Assembly (NCBI GenBank): GCA_028532815.1
Contig: JAQQAS010000040.1
Coordinates: forward strand, 1 to 64,000
Reading direction: 5' to 3'
Length of the DNA stretch: 64,000 bases
Source: Pleomorphochaeta sp.
GTDB taxonomy: Bacteria > Spirochaetota > Spirochaetia > Sphaerochaetales > Sphaerochaetaceae
Shown here: piece after piece, positions 8,416 to 14,830 of the stretch
Position numbering within the stretch: position 1 is the stretch's first letter
Layout: each line of letters starts with the position of its first letter
Made by a program: the position numbers and the translations under genes
Notes under the pieces: generated by a model
Databases searched by the model: none
What the model was told of the DNA's origin: nothing
Seen by the model: only the letters and a program-made list of their open reading frames with translations

Positions 8416-8763
8416 ATGGTAATTAAAAATGAGAATCAAAAAATTGACGTCAATGTAAAAATGAGAGGCGGAACAGGCGAAGCAATTATCAAACATATTA
8501 TTGATAACAGAGAACTTTGCCATAGTAGACTCTTCTCAACAATAACCTTAAAAAAAGGTTGCTCGATTGGTACTCATACCCATCTTCAAGAAACAGAATA
8601 TTACTATATATTATCTGGCGAAGGTGTTGTAACTGAAAAATCAGTATCAACAACAGTAAAGGCCGGGGATGTAGTAATAACCGGAGATCAAGAATCTCAC
8701 TCAATCGAAAATAAAGCAGATGAAGATTTAGTTTTCATAGCTCTTATTTTATTAAATGATTAA
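8416..8763 (+). CDS. Cupin-domain protein
   Basis: A 115-residue single-domain cupin. The metal-binding histidines and glutamate of motif 1 are in GTHTHLQETEYYYILSGEG (about 58-76), and motif 2 is GDVVITGDQESHSIEN (about 84-99). Such small cupins include sugar-binding regulators, isomerases and dioxygenases, so the reaction cannot be assigned. GGAGG sits just ahead of the ATG. The gene is alone, divergent from nfnA and closed by a hairpin shared with the convergent hsp20 gene. Confidence 0.8.
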   Translation: MVIKNENQKIDVNVKMRGGTGEAIIKHIIDNRELCHSRLFSTITLKKGCSIGTHTHLQETEYYYILSGEGVVTEKSVSTTVKAGDVVITGDQESHSIENKADEDLVFIALILLND

Positions 8764-8772
8764 TAATTAAAA

Positions 8773-8801
8773 TGGCTAGCAACTGGACAAATTGCTAGCC
8801 A
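8773..8801. terminator. Shared hairpin between the cupin and hsp20 genes
   Basis: A perfect 10-bp stem, TGGCTAGCAA and TTGCTAGCCA, with a nine-base loop lies between the two convergent genes. It has short A/T tracts on each side but no long T-run, so it is probably a modest bidirectional terminator. Confidence 0.6.
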
Positions 8802-8827
8802 AAATCACTTAATATTGTTTAAAATTA

Positions 8828-9232
8828 CTATTGAGCAATGATTTCAATTGTTTTTGGAGCTAATTTCTTAGACTTTGGTAATTTAATATTTAGAACACCA
8901 TTATTAAAAGTAGCACTAATAGCTTCTTCATCTACGTCTTTTGGTAAGGAGAAAGCTCTCTTAAAACTTCTCTTCATTTTAGTCTCTCTAACTAAGAAAT
9001 TAGTTTCTTCATTTACCTTTTCTAAGGATTTATTAAACTCATCTGTTGTGGACAAGGTTAAAGTATTATTTTCAATTTTAACATTTACATCTTCATTGCT
9101 ATAACCTGGTAACTCTACATCAAGATAGTAACCATCATCCATTTCATATACATCAACTGGTGGAATTTTTACAGAAACAGAATTGAAAGCATCAAAAAAA
9201 TCATCAAATAAAGAATTAAAATTGTTATACAT
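8828..9232 (-). CDS. hsp20: Small heat-shock protein (Hsp20/alpha-crystallin), copy 1
   Basis: A 134-residue ATP-independent holdase that keeps unfolding proteins from aggregating. The alpha-crystallin domain spans about residues 25-125, starting PPVDVYEMDDGYYLDVELPGY and ending with the conserved FNNGVLNIKLPKSK. The short C-terminal tail contains APKTIEI, resembling the I-x-I assembly motif. AGGAGG precedes the ATG. A sigma-54 type promoter lies at 9309-9326, with two upstream palindromes at 9435 and 9476. A diverged paralogue is at 9619-10017. Confidence 0.92.
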   Translation of the reverse strand: MYNNFNSLFDDFFDAFNSVSVKIPPVDVYEMDDGYYLDVELPGYSNEDVNVKIENNTLTLSTTDEFNKSLEKVNEETNFLVRETKMKRSFKRAFSLPKDVDEEAISATFNNGVLNIKLPKSKKLAPKTIEIIAQ

Positions 9233-9308
9233 ATTATTAGTCCTCCTATGAACTTATTATTATTATTAATTTATCGTTTTTAGCTTTAAAAGCTTTACGT
9301 TAATAAAT

Positions 9309-9326
9309 ATGCAATTAACATGCCAA
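9309..9326 (-). promoter_or_regulatory. Sigma-54 type -24/-12 promoter of hsp20 copy 1
   Basis: On the minus strand the sequence is TTGGCATG, four bases, TTGCAT. It matches the sigma-54 consensus (TGGCACG-N4-TTGC) with a single change in the -24 box (T for C at the base after TGGCA). It points at the hsp20 gene and would give a leader of about 65 bases. The second hsp20 gene has the same arrangement. Confidence 0.75.
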
Positions 9327-9434
9327 CTTTATTAAAATATTATTTTTTAATCATAATTACTTACAATATAAAGAATTATGTATTTAAGGTAAAAAAAGTA
9401 ATTACATCCATACTTATTCACATCTTTATAAATT

Positions 9435-9449
9435 GGGTCAATTTGCATA
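9435..9449 (-). promoter_or_regulatory. Upstream enhancer-like half-site, hsp20 copy 1 (proximal)
   Basis: GGGTCA-ATT-TGCATA. On the other strand it contains TGACCC, the same right arm seen in the site at 10246-10260. Its centre is about 143 bases upstream of the predicted start and 41 bases from the next site, a normal place for an enhancer-binding protein of sigma-54. Confidence 0.5.
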
Positions 9450-9475
9450 AGAGACTTTTTACAAGTCTATTATCC

Positions 9476-9490
9476 GTGTCATTTTGACAC
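9476..9490 (-). promoter_or_regulatory. Upstream enhancer-like palindrome, hsp20 copy 1 (distal)
   Basis: A perfect inverted repeat, GTGTCA-TTT-TGACAC, about 184 bases upstream of the predicted sigma-54 start. It is the best version of a motif that recurs at 10206-10220. Confidence 0.65.
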
Positions 9491-9558
9491 AAAACGTAAC
9501 AAGTTATATAAAAAATGAGCAAATAAGACACTAAATAAATAAGTAGTAATAAAAGCAC

Positions 9559-9585
9559 AAAAAAGAGCTGGAATTATCCAGCTCT
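9559..9585 (-). terminator. Terminator after hsp20 copy 2
   Basis: On the minus strand AGAGCTGG and CCAGCTCT pair around a six-base loop and are followed by TTTTT. It separates the second hsp20 gene from the regulatory region of the first. Confidence 0.8.
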
Positions 9586-9618
9586 AGGGGGGAGTTTTTA
9601 TATATATTTTTATATTAA

Positions 9619-10017
9619 TTAGCCATTTACAGCTATATTAATTTGTTTTGGAACTATTTCTTCTTTCTTAGGCATATCAATTATTAAAATACCATTTTTT
9701 AAAGAAGCTTTAATTTTATCTTCATCTACATCTGATCCGATTGAAAGAGTTCTTTCAAATTCTTTGCATACTCTTTCCTTAATAATATATCGTCTGCCTT
9801 CTTGCTTGCAATTTTCATATGAGCTTGCAATTCTCAAAACATGTTTATCTAACTTTATTTTAAGATCATCAAGTTTAAAACCTGGAAGTTCAACTTCTAC
9901 TTTATAACTATCACTTGTTTCTATTATATCTAAAGGTGGGTACTTACTTTGTAAGTTTGACCAATTTGTCCATGCACCATTAATTACTGAATTATTATCA
10001 TTAACATAAAATCTCAT
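9619..10017 (-). CDS. hsp20: Small heat-shock protein (Hsp20/alpha-crystallin), copy 2
   Basis: A 132-residue Hsp20 holdase. The alpha-crystallin domain begins at PPLDIIETSDSYKVEVELPGF (about residue 27) and ends at LKNGILIIDMPKKEE; the tail PKQINIAV keeps an I-x-I motif. Identity to the copy at 8828-9232 is limited outside these blocks, so the duplication is old. GGAGG lies just ahead of the ATG. It has its own sigma-54 type promoter (10061-10078), its own pair of upstream palindromes and its own terminator, so the two genes are separate units under what looks like one regulator. Confidence 0.92.
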   Translation of the reverse strand: MRFYVNDNNSVINGAWTNWSNLQSKYPPLDIIETSDSYKVEVELPGFKLDDLKIKLDKHVLRIASSYENCKQEGRRYIIKERVCKEFERTLSIGSDVDEDKIKASLKNGILIIDMPKKEEIVPKQINIAVNG

Positions 10018-10060
10018 CTATGATCCTCCGAAATATTAATTTATATTGACATTTATCCTA

Positions 10061-10078
10061 ATGCAATTTACGTGCCAA
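10061..10078 (-). promoter_or_regulatory. Sigma-54 type -24/-12 promoter of hsp20 copy 2
   Basis: On the minus strand it reads TTGGCACG, four bases, TTGCAT, an essentially perfect match to the sigma-54 -24/-12 consensus with correct spacing. The predicted start is near 10051, giving a leader of about 35 bases with GGAGG ahead of the ATG at 10017. Confidence 0.85.
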
Positions 10079-10205
10079 AAATTAAATTAAATTATTAATT
10101 ATATACCATATAAAGATTTAAAAAGTAAATTAGATATTTATAAATATATTATTTAGAAAAATTTTTTTTAAATCTATAAAATTATGATCTATTTACAAAC
10201 CATAT

Positions 10206-10220
10206 GTATCATTTTGACAC
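10206..10220 (-). promoter_or_regulatory. Upstream enhancer-like palindrome, hsp20 copy 2 (proximal)
   Basis: GTATCA-TTT-TGACAC, differing by one base from the perfect palindrome at 9476-9490. Its centre is about 162 bases upstream of the predicted start. Confidence 0.6.
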
Positions 10221-10245
10221 ATTTGAAATTATTTCACCAATAATC

Positions 10246-10260
10246 TGGCTATTTTGACCC
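10246..10260 (-). promoter_or_regulatory. Upstream enhancer-like site, hsp20 copy 2 (distal)
   Basis: TGGCTA-TTT-TGACCC, sharing the TTTTGAC core and sitting 40 bases from the neighbouring site. The paired layout copies that upstream of the other hsp20 gene. The remainder of 10079-10433 is AT-rich with no gene seen. Confidence 0.5.
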
Positions 10261-10512
10261 ATTCAAATTATAAAAACAAATAAATTGGTCTACTTTAATA
10301 CTAGAAATTAAAATAGAATGAATATATTTTGCTAAATCTTAATAAATTTTGATTTTTTAACTAGGCAATATAATTAAATTTATTTTTTCTATAAAATAAT
10401 TATATAAAAATTAATAATATTATTACAAACAATTGAACTGGTTCGCCTTTTTTAGACAAATTAAATTTTACTTAATCTAGTATACCACATTACCCAAAAG
10501 TTAAAGTTGTAA

Positions 10513-11448
10513 TTATGCAACTTTAACTTTGCCTTTTCCAGGAATTATGTAATGTCCTTTTCTCAAATATTTATTATATTGATTAGGAGCCATTTTACAA
10601 ATATCCCATTGGTATCTTTCATTATTGTAGTAATTCATGTATTCATTAATACAATATTTTAATTCTTCAAATCTATTACATTCTGTAATATCTATCTCAT
10701 CTTTCATATGACCAAAAAAGCTTTCTTGTGGCGAATTATCCCAGCAGTTCGCACGTCTACTCATAGAACGAGTGATATTATACTTCTTTAATTTTCTTCT
10801 ATACTCTATTGCTGAGTAATGAACACCCTGGTCACTTGTGATAATAACATGTTTGCTTAACTGGCTTCCATATCTATCTATTAATTGATTAACAGTTTCT
10901 AATACAAACTCTTCTCTTAAATTATCTGATAATACAAATGATAATACTTGCTTTGTACAAGCATCTCTTATTAATGATAAATAGGCTTTTTTAGTTCTAT
11001 TAATTCCATAATACATGTAGGTAATATCTGTTGTTAATAACTCTCTTTGTCCATAATCTCCCCATTTCCTTTTAACTCTATTTTTTGCATAAGTACTTGT
11101 TTGGGTTGCTTTAAGCATTTTCCTATATGGGTTAGCTTTCCTAATTGGACAGAATAATCCATATTTTCTCATCAATCTTCTTATCTTCTCTAAACTCATC
11201 TTATTAGGTGTATTTCTTAGTACCATATAGATTTGTCTGGAGCCTTTCTTAAACTTTCTATGCTTATAGACATTTAATATTATATCAAATGCAGCTCTAT
11301 CATTTAACTCTCTTTCATCCCGTTTATCTTTAGAGTTAATCCAATAGTAATAACCAGATCTTGATATTGCTGCTATTGAACATAGTTCTTCAACTGTTAA
11401 TAGATTATCTGGATCTAATAATTGTGCTTGTATTATTTTCTTTTTTTC
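10513..11448 (-). CDS. IS3-family transposase OrfB (DDE integrase catalytic subunit)
   Basis: The catalytic half of the transposase, about 310 codons if entered by frameshift near 11448; an internal ATG lies at 11226. The N-terminal part contains the [19 protein letters not shown] block typical of IS150-type OrfB. The integrase core shows the three acidic residues in [20 protein letters not shown] and [14 protein letters not shown]. It is in the -1 frame relative to orfA, and the frame is open across the overlap with a run of seven A residues. It is normally made as an OrfAB fusion. The reading frame looks intact, so the element may be active. Confidence 0.85.
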   Translation of the reverse strand, partial: EKKKIIQAQLLDPDNLLTVEELCSIAAISRSGYYYWINSKDKRDERELNDRAAFDIILNVYKHRKFKKGSRQIYMVLRNTPNKMSLEKIRRLMRKYGLFCPIRKANPYRKMLKATQTSTYAKNRVKRKWGDYGQRELLTTDITYMYYGINRTKKAYLSLIRDACTKQVLSFVLSDNLREEFVLETVNQLIDRYGSQLSKHVIITSDQGVHYSAIEYRRKLKKYNITRSMSRRANCWDNSPQESFFGHMKDEIDITECNRFEELKYCINEYMNYYNNERYQWDICKMAPNQYNKYLRKGHYIIPGKGKVKVA

Positions 11449-11876
11449 TTCCTTCTCTGCTGTCGCGATAGTGAATATTTTTCCTCTATCGCAATGTTTT
11501 TTTTTAGGAATTCTAGCTTTTGATTTAATATTTTTATCTCTAATTCTTGAGCTTTTAGCTTTTCTTCAACAGATATTGGATCTTTAGTTCTAGGTCTTCC
11601 TTTATTATTAGCTCTAGTATCTTCAAAACCATTAACTCTAGTAGCTTGTCTTTTAATATTATTGGTTAATCCATAAATTCTCTCACGATTAATAATATCT
11701 AAATCAAATCCTAAATCAAGAAAAATATTTTCAGGTGTTTGACCTTCTTGATATCTTCTCCAAAATTCCTTTTTAAACTCTAAAGTATATTTAATTGATT
11801 TCTCACTAACCTTTTCAACATACTTATTTTCTCTTAGTTTAGCAATTTCATCTTCACTAAAGTACCGTTTACCCAT
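11433..11876 (-). CDS. IS3-family transposase OrfA (helix-turn-helix protein)
   Basis: A 147-residue DNA-binding protein. The [25 protein letters not shown] region (about 28-52) is the helix-turn-helix part, followed by a GRPRT hinge and a coiled-coil stretch ([24 protein letters not shown]) used for multimerisation. The basic tail [10 protein letters not shown] covers the shift site, where seven A residues (11441-11447, minus strand) allow expression of OrfAB. The end repeats and OrfB confirm the family. Confidence 0.82.
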   Translation of the reverse strand: MGKRYFSEDEIAKLRENKYVEKVSEKSIKYTLEFKKEFWRRYQEGQTPENIFLDLGFDLDIINRERIYGLTNNIKRQATRVNGFEDTRANNKGRPRTKDPISVEEKLKAQELEIKILNQKLEFLKKNIAIEEKYSLSRQQRRKKKRK

Positions 11877-12145
11877 TTAAATCTCCATCAAGACTAGTAT
11901 ATCATAACTAATCTTTTCTAAATATATGATTCAATGTGGTACTTTGTGAAGATTAAGTTTTATTAAAATGTCTAAACTTTCCGTGCCGGTTCAAATAACA
12001 CTCTAATATTTTTATAAATATTATATATATATCAAATAATTATATAATTATTGCTTTAAAAGTAATTTTCACTCTAATAATACAAGATTTTTACATTAAT
12101 TTTATAAAAAATAAAGACAGTTTAAAAAAATATTTTTAAAGTCTA

Positions 12146-12174
12146 TTGACATTTATTTTAAAACAATGTAGTTT
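12146..12174 (+). promoter_or_regulatory. Promoter of the initiator tRNA
   Basis: TTGACA at 12146-12151 with a weak -10 TAGTTT at 12169-12174 after 17 bases. The tRNA begins 17 bases further on. Confidence 0.5.
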
Positions 12175-12190
12175 CTCAATAGTTAATCGG

Positions 12191-12263
12191 CGCGAGGTGG
12201 AGAAGCCGGTATCTCGACGGGCTCATAACCCGTAGGTCGTAGGTTCGAGTCCTACCCTCGCTA
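12191..12263 (+). tRNA. tRNA-fMet (CAT), initiator
   Basis: The 73 bases fold as a standard cloverleaf. The anticodon loop is CTCATAA on an anticodon stem with three consecutive G-C pairs (GGG/CCC), an initiator hallmark. The acceptor stem begins CGCGAGG and ends CCTCGC-T-A, so positions 1 and 72 are an unpaired C and T, the second hallmark. The T arm is GTAGGTTCGAGTCCTAC. CCA is not encoded. Confidence 0.95.
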
Positions 12264-12279
12264 TAGAAATGATGAAAAT

Positions 12280-12392
12280 ATAGGACTAGTTAGTATACAA
12301 AGGTAGCTAATTAGATCAGCAGTTCCTATGCATCGAAATTTTGGCAACTCGTTTAGCACCATCTGGGTAGCAAGTGGGTTGCCTTCTTTTTG
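12280..12392 (+). ncRNA. Possible small structured RNA ending in an intrinsic terminator
   Basis: Downstream of the tRNA two structured parts are visible. The first is a long-range stem, ATAGGAC (12280-12286) with GTTCCTAT (12322-12329), enclosing TAGTTAG (12287-12293) with CTAATTA (12307-12313). The second is a hairpin closed by GGCAAC (12343-12348) and GTTGCC (12378-12383), with an inner GCACC/GGTAGC stem, followed by TTCTTTTT. It may be a tail processed from the tRNA transcript, a free small RNA or an attenuator. I recognise no known riboswitch or RNA family. Confidence 0.4.
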
Positions 12393-12445
12393 TCAAAATT
12401 AATTACCAAATTTTCCAATTTTAGTAAAAATATAATATGAAAATG

Positions 12446-12483
12446 TTTACAACTAATCCAATTTTACATTAAAATAAAGACCC
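12446..12483 (+). promoter_or_regulatory. Promoter of the DUF1846 gene (apparently leaderless)
   Basis: TTTACA at 12446-12451 and TAAAAT at 12470-12475, 18 bases apart. The AUG begins at 12484, nine bases after the -10, with no Shine-Dalgarno. Confidence 0.5.
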
Positions 12484-14001
12484 ATGATGATAAAAAAAGG
12501 TTTTGATAATCAAAGGTATCTAGAAAAGCAAACACAAGCTATTTTAGAGAGAATGGAAAAGTTTCATGGGAAACTCTATTTGGAATGTGGAGGAAAACTT
12601 CTATACGACTATCATGCGGCTAGAGTCCTTCCAGGTTTTGACCCCAATGTAAAAATTGAGGTATTCAAAAAATTAAAAGATAAAATTGATGTTATAATTT
12701 GTATCTATGCAGGTGATATTGAAAGAAAAAAAATACGTGGTGATTTTGGTATTACTTATGATGTAGATACATTAAAAATGATTGATGATTTTAGCAATTA
12801 TGGACTAAGAGTAAAAGCTGTTGTTATTACTCGTTATGAAGAACAGCCATCTGCTACTCAATTCAAACAATTACTTGAAAGACGTGGCATTTCAGTTTAT
12901 ACACACAAAAAAACAAAAGGTTATCCAACAGATATTGATTTAATTGTAAGTGAAGAAGGCTATGGTGCCAATTCCTATATTGAAACAGATAGAGAAATTG
13001 TAATTGTTACAGCACCAGGACCTGGTAGTGGAAAACTTGCAACTTGTTTATCTCAATTATATCACGATCACCAACGTGGATTAGATTCAGGATATGCTAA
13101 ATTCGAGACCTTCCCTGTTTGGGATTTATCTCTAAATCATTTAACAAATGTTGCATATGAAGCTGCTACAGCTGATTTAGGAGACATCAATAGAATTGAC
13201 CATTTTCATTTAGAAGCATACGGAAAGACTTCAATAAATTATAATCGTGACTTAGATGCTTTCCCTTTACTAAAGAGAATAATTGAAAAGATTACAAAAA
13301 AGAAATCTTTCTATAAATCTCCAACTGATATGGGTGTAAATAGAATAGCTCAAGGAATTATTGATGATGAGATTTGTCAAGAAGCTTCTAAACAAGAAAT
13401 TATTAGACGCTACTATAGAAGTTCTTGTGAATATGCTATGGGCTTTGGAACTAAAGAAGCTGTAGATAAAGAAATTCTATTAATGGAAGATTATAATATT
13501 AAATTGACTGATAGAAGTGCTGTTTCTGCTGCTAAATCAAAAAGAGAAGAAGGCCTCGAATTGAAAAAAGGAAGTGGTGGTATTGTTTCAGCTGCTGCCC
13601 TTAAATTATCAAATGACAATATTATTACAGCTCTAAATTCAGAGCTACTTCATAGCTCTTCAGCTCTTATTTTAAATGCAATTAAAACATTAGCAGGAAT
13701 CCCTGATGAGATAGATTTAATTCCAAAGAGTATTGTTGAATCTATAAAAAAAATGAAACAAGAACTTCTTAAAAGCAATAGAGTAAGTTTAGATGTAGAT
13801 GAAGTCTTAATAGCTTTAGCAGTTTCTGCAGCTAGCAATCCTGCAGCTGAAGCTGGAATGAAATATTTAAGCAAACTTAGTGGAACTGATGCTCATTTAA
13901 CACATATCCCAACTAGTGGAGATGAAGCAGGGCTAAGGAAACTTGGTATCAATGTAACAAGTGAACCAAAGTATGCCTCTAAGCAATTATTTAATGCATA
14001 A
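12484..14001 (+). CDS. DUF1846 family protein
   Basis: A 505-residue cytoplasmic protein that matches the DUF1846 family over its whole length. Recognisable blocks are the start GFDNQRYLEKQTQAILERM, LYLECGGKLLYDYHAARVLPGF, VTAPGPGSGKLATCLSQLYHD around residue 178, and FPVWDLSLNHLTNVAYEAATADLGD. The GPGSGK segment looks like a nucleotide-binding loop, but no reaction is established for the family. The start could be either of two adjacent ATGs; the first directly follows a promoter without a leader. The right end of an IS200-like element abuts its stop codon. Confidence 0.85.
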   Translation: MMIKKGFDNQRYLEKQTQAILERMEKFHGKLYLECGGKLLYDYHAARVLPGFDPNVKIEVFKKLKDKIDVIICIYAGDIERKKIRGDFGITYDVDTLKMIDDFSNYGLRVKAVVITRYEEQPSATQFKQLLERRGISVYTHKKTKGYPTDIDLIVSEEGYGANSYIETDREIVIVTAPGPGSGKLATCLSQLYHDHQRGLDSGYAKFETFPVWDLSLNHLTNVAYEAATADLGDINRIDHFHLEAYGKTSINYNRDLDAFPLLKRIIEKITKKKSFYKSPTDMGVNRIAQGIIDDEICQEASKQEIIRRYYRSSCEYAMGFGTKEAVDKEILLMEDYNIKLTDRSAVSAAKSKREEGLELKKGSGGIVSAAALKLSNDNIITALNSELLHSSSALILNAIKTLAGIPDEIDLIPKSIVESIKKMKQELLKSNRVSLDVDEVLIALAVSAASNPAAEAGMKYLSKLSGTDAHLTHIPTSGDEAGLRKLGINVTSEPKYASKQLFNA

Positions 14002-14045
14002 TAAATCTTAAATCATAACCACCCTTCAAAAGGGTGGTTTGCTCT

Positions 14046-14177
14046 GAGGCTATAAGCCTCGGGTTTACCGTCAACGTCTCAAGACGCTTTTCGTGTACTC
14101 CCGTCCACTCCGCGTGCCTTTGCCTCTTTTGCAGCTACTCAAGTAGTATTCGTACTACTTGCTACCCTTAAAAGGGT
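14046..14177. repeat. Cluster of four small hairpins in the IS200-like tail
   Basis: Stems are GAGGCT/AGCCTC (14046-14060), CGTCT/AGACG (14075-14086), CAAGTAGTA/TACTACTTG with a TTCG loop (14140-14161) and ACCCTT/AAGGGT (14164-14177). The stretch is clearly more GC-rich than its surroundings. It lies downstream of the premature transposase stop, and the last two hairpins overlap the lost coding tail. It could be a structured RNA of the element. Confidence 0.5.
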
Positions 14178-14226
14178 CTTCATATTCCTTAACACTTAAT
14201 TTATCAAGTGCTATATCATGTTTTTC

Positions 14227-14616
14227 TTACTCTTGTATATATTTTTGTACTGTTGCAGTATTCAATCCTACAGTACTAACATAATATCCTTCAGCCCAAA
14301 AGTGCCTATTTCCAAATTTATATTTTAAATTTGCATGCTTATCAAATATCATAAGGGCACTCTTTCCTTTTAAATATCCCATAAAACTCGACACACTTAT
14401 TTTAGGTGGTATACTTACTAACATATGTACATGATCATCCATTAAATGACCTTCTATAATTTCAACTTTCTTGTAATTACATAAGGTTCTTAATATTTCA
14501 CCTACACTTATTCTATATTGATTGTAAATAATCTTTCTTCTATACTTTGGCGTAAATACTATATGGTACTTACACATCCACTTTGTATGTGACAAACTGT
14601 TTGTTTTATTTGCCAT
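14227..14616 (-). CDS. tnpA: IS200-type transposase TnpA, shortened by an in-frame stop
   Basis: A 129-residue Y1 transposase that works on single-stranded DNA. The HUH motif is in MDDHVHMLVSI around residue 63, and the catalytic tyrosine is probably one of those in EGYYVSTVGLNTATVQKYI near the end. The frame closes with TAA at 14227-14229 right after KYIQE, where relatives usually have Gln. Ignoring that codon, the frame continues for 23 more codons (EKHDIALDKLSVKEYEDPF and so on) to a TAG at 14155-14157, giving a normal total of 153. One base change has therefore removed the C-terminal tail; activity is doubtful but not excluded. Confidence 0.85.
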   Translation of the reverse strand: MANKTNSLSHTKWMCKYHIVFTPKYRRKIIYNQYRISVGEILRTLCNYKKVEIIEGHLMDDHVHMLVSIPPKISVSSFMGYLKGKSALMIFDKHANLKYKFGNRHFWAEGYYVSTVGLNTATVQKYIQE

Positions 14617-14781
14617 TTATTATTACCTCGTTTTCTATTTATAGTTTTGGAATAGCATTCAAATTCTATAATAAAACGAGGTTTTTGTATAACTTTTGCT
14701 ACCCACCCGCATAGCAGGTGGTTTTTTGTTCCCAAAGCTCTTACTCATCGCTTCGTGAACGGGCTCAAGCCCATAATATAA

Positions 14782-14809
14782 ATGGGCTATCATTAATTTG
14801 ATAGCCCAT
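14782..14809 (-). terminator. Terminator after the hybrid histidine kinase
   Basis: A perfect 10-bp stem, ATGGGCTATC and GATAGCCCAT, with an eight-base loop. On the minus strand it is followed by TTTATATT. Confidence 0.7.
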
Positions 14810-14830
14810 ATTTTCTAGAAATATATGATA

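Larger units (their letters stand above)
10434..11993 (-). mobile_element. Complete IS3-family (IS150-like) insertion sequence, 1560 bp
   Basis: Both ends begin TGAAC followed by C/T-GG and extend into patchy inverted repeats of about 60 bp (10434-10491 and 11933-11993), sharing TTTAGACA, ACTTAATCT and ACCACATT blocks. The bases flanking the element are AAT on both sides (10431-10433 and 11994-11996), a 3-bp target duplication typical of this group. Inside are orfA and orfB in overlapping frames. The element sits between the hsp20 regulatory sites and the initiator tRNA promoter. Intact ends and a clean duplication suggest a recent insertion. Confidence 0.85.
14017..14721 (-). mobile_element. 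IS200-like element (tnpA only), ends approximate
   Basis: A Y1/HUH transposase gene lies between two end hairpins: a 10-bp stem AACCACCCTT/AAGGGTGGTT with a CAA loop at 14017-14039 (right end in transposase orientation), and CCACCCGC/GCAGGTGG at 14703-14721 (left end, one mismatch). Such subterminal hairpins are what TnpA binds. There are no inverted repeats or target duplication, as expected for this family. No tnpB is present. Exact cleavage positions are not identified; a further GGGCT/AGCCC hairpin at 14761-14772 may also belong to it. Confidence 0.65.

Noticed and set aside
10261-10433. A gene between the hsp20 regulatory sites and the IS element
   Set aside because: Both strands are broken by stops and very AT-rich; nothing coding is supported.
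12280-12392. Known riboswitch upstream of the DUF1846 gene
   Set aside because: Conserved cores of cyclic-di-GMP, SAM, THF, ZTP, fluoride and T-box RNAs were not found, and the gene has its own promoter downstream of the structure.
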